The notes under the pieces are model-generated. The model ran no database searches and was not told the DNA's origin. It saw only the letters and a program-made list of their open reading frames with translations. A program made the translations under genes and the position numbers. From JAJPJX01 sp964568355 (GTDB taxonomy: Bacteria; Acidobacteriota; Terriglobia; Bryobacterales; Bryobacteraceae), in the NCBI GenBank assembly GCA_964568355.1, contig CAZMRK010000253.1, forward strand, positions 1 through 11,948: DNA of 11,948 nt, in the 5' to 3' direction. Each line of letters starts with the position of its first letter. The stretch's first letter is position 1. Positions 1 through 5,428 of the stretch are shown here, in pieces.

Positions 1-789
1 CTCGCCCATCTGGCGCTCACCGACATCGACGGCGGAACCTTCCGCTATTTCGAGCGTCTCAACCGCGCCGGTCCCGGCATTGCCGGCGCCAGCCTCGCCA
101 GCCGCCGCATCTGGAACGCCAACTGGTCCTCACAATGGGAGGGCGAGGTCCAGACACTCGACGCCACCGCCGAGGACCTCCGCCTGCATCTCCGTCTGAA
201 GCCGGTCAAGCCTCTCGTCATTCACGGAGAAAACGGCGTCAGCCAGAAGGCCGCCGGAGAGGGCCGCGCCTCGTGCTACCTCTCCTTTCCCCGGCTGGCC
301 GTTGATGGCCAGCTCAACGGCCAGTCTGTCCAGGGGACCGCCTGGATGGACCACGAGTGGTTTACCCATCAGCTCGAGCCCGAACAATCAGGCTGGGACT
401 GGTTTAGCGCCCAATTCTCGGAAGGCACCGAGCTGATGCTGTTCCAACTGCGCCACAAAGACGGCTCGCTCGACCCTTACTCCTCCGGCACCTACATCGA
501 TCGCCAGGGTCGCCCCCGCCACCTGCGGCGCGAGGAATTCATCCTGCAGCCGCTGGCCTGGTGGACCAGCCCCGAAACCGGCGCCCGCTATCCCATCCGT
601 TGGCGCATCGAGATCCCGGCGCTGCGGCTCTCGATCGAATGCTCCGCCGCAGTGGCCCGCCAGGAGCTGGTCGCCCGCGATTCCGCGTCTCCCAGCTATT
701 GGGAGGGCGCCGTGACCTACTCCGGCACTTCCACCGGCGTCGGCTACCTGGAAATGACCGGATATCAGCGGCCCATGCGCCTCGACTGA
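1..789 (+). CDS. CrtC/AttH-type lipocalin-like secreted hydrolase (5' end missing)
   Basis: This reading frame is open from the first base of the window to a TGA at 787-789, so 262 C-terminal residues are visible and the start lies upstream. The sequence matches the pattern of the carotenoid 1,2-hydratase/AttH-like family (COG5621, 'predicted secreted hydrolase'; lipocalin-like folds). Visible family motifs, in residues of the visible part, are GVSQKA (79-84), the Y-x-S-F-P-R-L stretch (93-99), GTAWMDHEW (112-120), GWDWFSAQ (131-138), TSPETGARYPI (189-199) and YWEGAV...GYLEMTGY (233-255). Known members are carotenoid 1,2-hydratase (CrtC) and exported proteins often encoded beside FtsX-like ABC exporters. 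No carotenoid gene is visible here, so the substrate cannot be stated. The next gene starts 21 bases downstream on the same strand and may be cotranscribed. The family call is confident; the enzymatic function is not. Confidence 0.88.
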   Translation, partial: LAHLALTDIDGGTFRYFERLNRAGPGIAGASLASRRIWNANWSSQWEGEVQTLDATAEDLRLHLRLKPVKPLVIHGENGVSQKAAGEGRASCYLSFPRLAVDGQLNGQSVQGTAWMDHEWFTHQLEPEQSGWDWFSAQFSEGTELMLFQLRHKDGSLDPYSSGTYIDRQGRPRHLRREEFILQPLAWWTSPETGARYPIRWRIEIPALRLSIECSAAVARQELVARDSASPSYWEGAVTYSGTSTGVGYLEMTGYQRPMRLD

Positions 790-802
790 TCGTGTGCGAT
801 CA
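787..802. repeat. Perfect 6-bp inverted repeat between two plus-strand genes
   Basis: TGATCG and CGATCA flank a TGTG loop. The left arm starts exactly on the stop codon of the lipocalin-like gene, and the right arm ends 8 bases before the next ATG. It could be an operator or a small RNA hairpin affecting expression of the next gene. There is no T-run after it, so it is unlikely to be a classical terminator. A 6-bp perfect repeat can also arise by chance. Confidence 0.3.
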
Positions 803-810
803 TATCCCGC

Positions 811-1947
811 ATGACTGGGCATCGTTTTCTCCCGGTGGCGGCCCTGCTCGCCGCGAGCGCAGTGGCAGGCGCTGCCGCTGTTCTTCCGGGACGCTTTCAC
901 GACCGAGACACCTGGATCCTGGACGCGCCGCACTTGCGTGTCACGATCATGCAGTCCGGCGGCCACATTGCCGAGATCGTGCTCAAGGAGGGCCAGTCCG
1001 TCAATCCGCTCTGGATTCAAAGCCGCCCCACCATCGATGCCGACCGCTACGTCGCCGCTCGCGACGCCAAACTCTACGGCGGGGGCGCAGGCGCCCGCCT
1101 GATGAGCGGACTCCTGGGCCACAACGTCTGCTTTCCGTTCTGGGGCAATCCCTCGCCCGCTGAAGCCGCCGCCGGCATGACGTTCCACGGCGAAACCGGC
1201 ATCGTCCGCTGGCGCCTGCTCGCCTCCTCGGACCGTTCGCTTACCGTCAGCGCCGAGTTGCCGGAGTCGCGCACGCGCTTCACCCGCACCATTCGGGTGA
1301 ACGGCCAGGTCGCCTCTTTCGAAGAGACCGGCGAGAACGAAAGCGCCTGGGACCGCCCCCTCGGCTGGTGTGAGCACGTCACCCTCGGCCCTCCCTTTCT
1401 CGAACGCGGCGTTACCGTCATCGACGCTTCGCTCACCCGGGGACATGCCGCCGGCGACCCCTCGGGCCGCGAGTTCCGCTGGCCGCAGGGCTTCGAGAAG
1501 CAGGCCATCGATCTGCGCCGCATGCGTGATCTCCGGTCCGCTCCGGGCTTCGTCAACAACTTCCTGGTCGACCCGGCCCGTACGTACGGCTTTTTCGCGG
1601 CTCTTAATCCTCGCCTGAACCTGTTGTTCGGTTATGTCTTCCCCCGCGCTGAATTCCGCTGGATGAACATCTGGGAGGCCAACGACCCGGAAATGTTCAC
1701 ACGCGGCATGGAGTTCAGCAATACCCCGTTGCACGGCACCATGAAGACGCTGGTTGGAACGCCTCAGCTTTGGGACACGCCGACTTTCGAGTGGCTGGAC
1801 GCTAAAAGCAAGATTACGAAGCGTTACTATGCTTTCAGCAGTAAAGTGCCGCCCGGGTATAAGGGCGTGGCCGATATCCGCATTCAGGGATCGAGTCTGG
1901 AAATCGTCGAACGGGAAACCGGCAAGATCCTCCGCCTGCCCTTGTAG
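811..1947 (+). CDS. Secreted galactose-mutarotase-like protein of unknown substrate
   Basis: This 378-residue protein begins with an export signal: R5, a hydrophobic run over about residues 7-20, and small residues (A-G-A-A-A) near 19-23 as a likely cleavage zone. No lipobox is seen. The mature part has hallmarks of the galactose mutarotase-like beta-sandwich superfamily (aldose 1-epimerases and DUF4380/DUF4432-like relatives). These are GGHIAEIVLKEG at 50-61, NPLW at 65-68, FHGETGIVRW at 125-134, GWCEHVTLGPPFL at 185-197 and GMEFSNTP at 299-306. In that superfamily, histidines of the HG and H-x-T-x-G segments and a late glutamate lie in the sugar-binding cleft; H126, H189 and E301 are the matching candidates. 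This assignment is by motif resemblance only. The ATG at 811 follows the upstream stop by 21 bases and has no evident Shine-Dalgarno. The protein is probably periplasmic or secreted and acts on a sugar or glycan, but no specific function is claimed. Confidence 0.75.
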   Translation: MTGHRFLPVAALLAASAVAGAAAVLPGRFHDRDTWILDAPHLRVTIMQSGGHIAEIVLKEGQSVNPLWIQSRPTIDADRYVAARDAKLYGGGAGARLMSGLLGHNVCFPFWGNPSPAEAAAGMTFHGETGIVRWRLLASSDRSLTVSAELPESRTRFTRTIRVNGQVASFEETGENESAWDRPLGWCEHVTLGPPFLERGVTVIDASLTRGHAAGDPSGREFRWPQGFEKQAIDLRRMRDLRSAPGFVNNFLVDPARTYGFFAALNPRLNLLFGYVFPRAEFRWMNIWEANDPEMFTRGMEFSNTPLHGTMKTLVGTPQLWDTPTFEWLDAKSKITKRYYAFSSKVPPGYKGVADIRIQGSSLEIVERETGKILRLPL

Positions 1948-1958
1948 GGCAAAGCTTT

Positions 1959-1978
1959 CAGCGATACGAGTGTCGCTG
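1959..1978. terminator. Hairpin between convergent genes, possible bidirectional terminator
   Basis: CAGCGATA and TGTCGCTG form an 8-bp stem with one G-U pair closing a CGAG tetraloop. It lies in the 50-base gap between the stop of the mutarotase-like gene and the stop of moaA, which converge. There is no U-tract on either side, so an intrinsic terminator is not clearly supported. Position and stem quality fit a shared 3'-end structure. Confidence 0.4.
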
Positions 1979-1997
1979 CTGCCGTTGCGAGCGGGCG

Positions 1998-2996
1998 CTA
2001 CCCTCCGATGGAATACATGGGCCGGGGAGGGGCCACAAACTGGCTGCTGTTGATCTCGTGTCCCAGCCATTTCCGGGCCACGTTCCGGCGGATCAGCCCC
2101 GCGATCTCCTCATCGGTGGCGCCGCCTCGGATCAGCCCCTTCACGTCGTCCTCTTCGATTGCGAACAGGCAATACCGCAGCTTGCCATCGGCTGTCAGCC
2201 GCATGCGATTGCAATTCAAACAGAAGGGACGGCTCACCGACGCAATAAATCCCACGTGCCCGACACCATCGGCAAAGCGGTATTCCAGGGCAGGCGCCCG
2301 TGGATCTCCATCCGGAATCGGTACCAGCGGCGCAATTTCCGCAGAAAGGATGCGAATGATGTCGTCTGCCAACAGCACCTTGCTGCGATCCCACAGCCCC
2401 TGCGCGTCGAGCGGCATAAACTCGATGAAACGCACTTCGAATCCGTTCTCCCGCGCGTAGCGCGCCAACGGCACGATATCCGGCTCCACCAGGTTCTTGA
2501 TTGCCACCGCGTTGATCTTGATCGGCCCATACCCGAGCCGCTGGCACAACTCGACCCCCGCCAGCACTTTATCCAGAGCGTCGCGCCGGCTGATCTGCCG
2601 AAAGCGCTCCCGGTCGAGCGTATCCAGATGGACGTTGATTCGCCGCAGCCCGGCGTCGTAGAGCGGCTCGGCCAGTTCCGGCAGCAGCACGCCGTTGGTG
2701 GTCAGGGCCAGGTCCTCGATCCCAGGAATCGCCGCCAGCCCGCGGATCAGCACCGGCAGGTCCCGCCGTACCAGCGGCTCCCCTCCGGTCACGCGCACCT
2801 TGGTGATCCCCAGCCCCACCGCAATGCGCACAAACCGTTCGATTTCTTCAAAATCCAGGATTTCGCCGCGATGAACGAACTGGACGTCCGTCTCCGGCAT
2901 GCAGTAGAAACACCGGATGTTGCAGCGGTCCGTCACGCCGATCCGCAGGCTGGTGTGGATCCGCCCGAAGGAATCGATTACCGGCCCGAAAGCCAT
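1998..2996 (-). CDS. moaA: GTP 3',8-cyclase (radical SAM, molybdenum cofactor synthesis)
   Basis: MoaA converts GTP to (8S)-3',8-cyclo-7,8-dihydroguanosine 5'-triphosphate, which MoaC turns into cyclic pyranopterin monophosphate, the first intermediate of molybdenum cofactor synthesis. It acts in the cytosol. The 332-residue length is normal. The N-terminal radical-SAM cluster motif is C25-x3-C29-x2-C32 and the SAM-binding GGEP is at 71-74. The MoaA-specific C-terminal cluster is C259-x2-C262-x13-C276, within a typical CNRMRLTADGKLRYC segment. The protein ends in the conserved Gly-Gly tail needed for activity. One oddity is H123 in I-N-V-H-L-D-T-L, where most MoaA proteins have serine. The ATG directly abuts the nadA stop codon (no intervening base), so translational coupling is likely. 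No moaC, moaE or mog gene is in the window, so the rest of the pathway must be encoded elsewhere. Confidence 0.96.
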   Translation of the reverse strand: MAFGPVIDSFGRIHTSLRIGVTDRCNIRCFYCMPETDVQFVHRGEILDFEEIERFVRIAVGLGITKVRVTGGEPLVRRDLPVLIRGLAAIPGIEDLALTTNGVLLPELAEPLYDAGLRRINVHLDTLDRERFRQISRRDALDKVLAGVELCQRLGYGPIKINAVAIKNLVEPDIVPLARYARENGFEVRFIEFMPLDAQGLWDRSKVLLADDIIRILSAEIAPLVPIPDGDPRAPALEYRFADGVGHVGFIASVSRPFCLNCNRMRLTADGKLRYCLFAIEEDDVKGLIRGGATDEEIAGLIRRNVARKWLGHEINSSQFVAPPRPMYSIGG

Positions 2997-3926
2997 TTAT
3001 TTCACGGCGAGCATGCGCTCGATCGGGACTAAGGCGCGCCTCACCAGGTCTTCCGAAAGGTCCACGCGCGGTTCAAGGTCCCGCAGGGAGTCGCGCAGCT
3101 TCTCCAGGGTGTTGAGCTTCATGTAGGGGCACTCGCTGCAATTGCAGTTCTCATTGGCGACAAAATAGAACTGCTTCTCCGGTGCCAGCTTCTTCAGCGA
3201 GTGATTGACCCCGCTTTCGGTCATTACGATGAATTCGCGCGCTTCGCTCTTCACGCACCATTCGATGATGGCCGAAGTCGAGCCCACAAAATCCGCCAGC
3301 GCCAACACCGCCGGCGGGCATTCCGGATGCGCCACCACTTTGGCCCCGGGATGGTCCGCGCGGGCCTCGGCCACCCGGCGCGCCGGGAAGGTCGCATGCA
3401 CCACGCAGGTTCCCTGCCAGATCTTCATGTTCTGCCGTCCGGTCTGCTGCTGGACATAGTTGCCCAGGTTCCGGTCCGGAAGAAACAGTACGGTTTTCTC
3501 CGCAGGGATCGAGTTCACCACCGCCACGGCATTGCGCGACGTGCACAGGATGTCGCTTTCCGCTTTCACCTCCACCGACGTGTTGATGTAGCTTACAATC
3601 ACGTGGTCCGGATTTTTGCGGCGATAGGCGCGAATCGGTTCCACCGGGCAGCTATCCACCAGGCTGCAACTGGCTTCGCGGTCCGGCACCACCACAATCC
3701 GGTTCGGATTCAATACTTTGGCGGTCTCCGCCATGAACCAGACGCCGCAGAAGGCAATCACGTCCCCGTCGAATTCCTTGGCCTTGCGAGCCAGTTCCAG
3801 GCTGTCGCCGACCCAGTCGGCAAGTTCCTGAATCTCCGGCTCCTGGTAGTGATGCGCCAGCAGGACGGCGCGGCGTTCCCGCTTCAGATCCAGAATTTCT
3901 TCGGCAATGGTAGACGTGGCCAGCAT
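2997..3926 (-). CDS. nadA: Quinolinate synthase A
   Basis: NadA condenses iminoaspartate (made by NadB) with dihydroxyacetone phosphate to form quinolinate in de novo NAD synthesis. It is a cytosolic, oxygen-sensitive enzyme with one [4Fe-4S] cluster held by three cysteines. The 309-residue protein shows LAHHYQ (23-28), FCGVWFMAETAK (59-70), ASCSLVDSCP (85-94), YINTSVEVKAESDILCTS (113-130), PDRNLGNYV (150-158), HPEC (200-203) and ECPYMKLNTL (265-274). The three expected cluster ligands are C87, C203 and C266. C261 and C263 precede the last one in a C-x-C-x2-C arrangement. It starts 18 bases after the pyrophosphatase stop and its stop touches the moaA start, placing it inside the minus-strand operon. 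No good Shine-Dalgarno precedes the ATG. NadB and NadC are not in the window. Confidence 0.97.
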   Translation of the reverse strand: MLATSTIAEEILDLKRERRAVLLAHHYQEPEIQELADWVGDSLELARKAKEFDGDVIAFCGVWFMAETAKVLNPNRIVVVPDREASCSLVDSCPVEPIRAYRRKNPDHVIVSYINTSVEVKAESDILCTSRNAVAVVNSIPAEKTVLFLPDRNLGNYVQQQTGRQNMKIWQGTCVVHATFPARRVAEARADHPGAKVVAHPECPPAVLALADFVGSTSAIIEWCVKSEAREFIVMTESGVNHSLKKLAPEKQFYFVANENCNCSECPYMKLNTLEKLRDSLRDLEPRVDLSEDLVRRALVPIERMLAVK

Positions 3927-3944
3927 GGGGGAGAGTGGATACCC

Positions 3945-4523
3945 CTATTCTATCAAGTACTGGAGCATGGCGCGTAAAGCCTGCCCGCGATGGCTGACTT
4001 CCAGTTTACTCCCGGCCGAGGCCTCCCCGAAGGAGCACCGGAACGGCGGATAGTAGAAGAGAGGGTCGTAGCCGAAGCCGTCCGCCCCGCGCGGCGCTTC
4101 GAGCATCCGCCCTTCCACCGTCCCCCGGAAGGTCCCCAGCACCCGCTCCCCATCCACCAGGGCGATGACGCAGACGAACCGCGCGGTCCGGTCTTCCACG
4201 CCCTGTAACCGTTGGAGCAGCAGGCGGTTGTTGGCTTCGTCATTCGCCTCCGGACCGGCATAGCGCGCCGAATAGACACCGGGGGCGCCGCCCAGCGCAT
4301 CCACCTCCAGGCCCGAATCGTCGGCGAACAGCAGGCCGGACGCGTATTTCCCGTAATAGGTGGCCTTGAGAACGGCATTCTCCTCAAACGTCGCCCCGGT
4401 TTCCTCGCAGGGCGGGATGGACGCGTACTCGGGCAGCATCTCCAGGTCTACGTCGTAACGGCCGGCCGCCAGCCGGAACTCGCGCATCTTGCCGGCATTG
4501 CCGGTAGCGCACCAGAGCTTCAC
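3945..4523 (-). CDS. rdgB: dITP/XTP pyrophosphatase (RdgB/HAM1 family)
   Basis: This 192-residue protein hydrolyses non-canonical purine triphosphates (dITP, ITP, XTP) to the monophosphate and pyrophosphate, keeping deaminated purines out of DNA and RNA. Family motifs are clear: ATGNAGK at 6-12 (triphosphate binding), ETGATFEENA at 41-50, FADDSGLEVDALGGAPG at 66-82 with the catalytic or metal-binding pair D68/D69, GFGYDPLF at 149-156 and SHRG at 177-180. The start is GTG at 4521-4523, which overlaps the TGA of rph by four bases (GTGA). That is a typical translational-coupling junction, and it places the conserved nucleotide-binding loop at the expected distance from the N-terminus. The rph-rdgB pairing is common in bacteria and supports both assignments. 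Confidence 0.95.
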   Translation of the reverse strand: MKLWCATGNAGKMREFRLAAGRYDVDLEMLPEYASIPPCEETGATFEENAVLKATYYGKYASGLLFADDSGLEVDALGGAPGVYSARYAGPEANDEANNRLLLQRLQGVEDRTARFVCVIALVDGERVLGTFRGTVEGRMLEAPRGADGFGYDPLFYYPPFRCSFGEASAGSKLEVSHRGQALRAMLQYLIE

Positions 4524-5239
4524 GCGATCCGGACCACCTGCTTCTGGGATTCGACCAGGCTCGCGATGCCGGTGCGCGCCAGGCTGATCAGCGCGTTCAT
4601 CTGCCCGTCGTCAAACGGCCGGTGTTCGGCGGTGGCCTGCACCTCGATGAAACGGCCCGTCCCGGTCATCACCACGTTCATATCCACATCCGCGCGCGAG
4701 TCTTCTTCATAGCACAAATCGATCATCGGCTCGCCGTTCACCAGGCCCACGCTGGTGGCCGCCACATAGTCCAGCAGCGGGTTCTTCCGCAGCGCGCCGA
4801 ACTGTTTCAGTTGCTCCACCGCCAGCGCCAGGGCCACGAACGCGCCGGTAATGGAGGCCGTGCGCGTGCCCCCATCCGCCTGCAATACGTCGCAGTCCAT
4901 CACGATCGTACGCTCGCCCAGCAGCGTCGTATCCACCACCGCCCGCAGAGACCGGCCGATCAGCCGTTGGATCTCCTGGGTGCGCCCCGAGGGCCGCCCC
5001 TTGGTGATCTCGCGCGGCGTCCGCTTGGCCGTCGCTCGCGGCAGCATCGAATACTCCGCCGTCACCCAGCCCTTGCCCGATCCCCGCAGAAACTGCGGCA
5101 CCGTATCTTCCACCGAAGCCGTGCACAACACGCTCGTGTGGCCCACTGTGATCAGCACCGATCCTTCGGCCGTCACCAGGTACCCTGGCTGAATGACCAC
5201 GCGGCGCATCTCGTCCGGCCGCCGATTATCGACTCGCAT
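4520..5239 (-). CDS. rph: Ribonuclease PH
   Basis: RNase PH is a phosphate-dependent 3'-to-5' exoribonuclease that trims tRNA precursors and helps degrade structured RNA; it works as a hexamer in the cytosol. The 239-residue length is standard. Visible motifs are GWVTAEYSMLPRAT (57-70), EITKGRPSGRTQEIQRLIGR (77-96), which contains the phosphate-contacting R86, and DVLQADGGTRTASITGAF (117-134), with G124-T125-R126 contributing to phosphate binding. DLCYEEDSRADVDMNVVMTG (174-193) contains the catalytic or metal residues D180 and D186. The ATG at 5239 lies inside the end of the upstream 47-residue gene (14-base overlap), and its TGA overlaps the GTG of rdgB. No Shine-Dalgarno is seen before the ATG, so translation may depend on coupling to the upstream small gene. 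Confidence 0.97.
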   Translation of the reverse strand: MRVDNRRPDEMRRVVIQPGYLVTAEGSVLITVGHTSVLCTASVEDTVPQFLRGSGKGWVTAEYSMLPRATAKRTPREITKGRPSGRTQEIQRLIGRSLRAVVDTTLLGERTIVMDCDVLQADGGTRTASITGAFVALALAVEQLKQFGALRKNPLLDYVAATSVGLVNGEPMIDLCYEEDSRADVDMNVVMTGTGRFIEVQATAEHRPFDDGQMNALISLARTGIASLVESQKQVVRIA

Positions 5240-5369
5240 ATTTCATAAAGTAGACGAAGAACAGGATGGCCAACGCCATCATCAAACCCAATAAAATCAG
5301 ACACGGGATGCCGCCTTTGGGAGCGGTCTTCGACTTCGATTTCTTGCCGGCCAGTTTGATCTTTGCCAT
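5226..5369 (-). CDS. 47-residue basic single-pass membrane protein
   Basis: This small gene runs from an ATG at 5367-5369 to a TAA at 5226-5228. The protein has a very basic N-terminus, with seven lysines in the first 18 residues (K3, K5, K9, K10, K12, K14, K18) and two Gly-Gly or Pro-Gly turns. A hydrophobic stretch follows over about residues 21-41 (from IPCLILLGL to AILFFVYF), with a short M-K-Y-A-S-R tail. By the positive-inside rule the lysine-rich part should be cytoplasmic. I do not recognise a named family. The last 14 bases overlap the start of rph in another frame, and the gene sits in the 189-base gap between the isomerase-like gene and rph, where an operon would otherwise have a hole. 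Codons are richer in A/T than in the neighbours, partly because of Lys, Phe and Ile. The clean basic-plus-hydrophobic layout argues for a real gene; function is unknown. Confidence 0.72.
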   Translation of the reverse strand: MAKIKLAGKKSKSKTAPKGGIPCLILLGLMMALAILFFVYFMKYASR

Positions 5370-5428
5370 TGCCTAGGACGCCGCGACTCGCCAAATGCGA
5401 TGTTACCACCGCGCCACGCTGGAGCCGC

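Noticed and set aside
388..2070. Long minus-strand open frame of 560 codons opposite the lipocalin-like and mutarotase-like genes
   Set aside because: It lies antisense to two genes with clear family motifs, its protein has no recognisable domain and is rich in Gly, Ala and Arg, and long antisense frames are expected in GC-rich DNA.
2058..3032. 324-codon plus-strand frame opposite moaA
   Set aside because: It is antisense to an unmistakable moaA; the His/Gln/Pro/Arg-rich product has no motif.
5173..5409. Alternative 78-codon minus-strand frame over the small-gene region
   Set aside because: It overlaps the same stretch in another frame but shows no transmembrane or domain logic, while the 47-codon frame gives a clean basic-plus-hydrophobic protein that fits the operon spacing.
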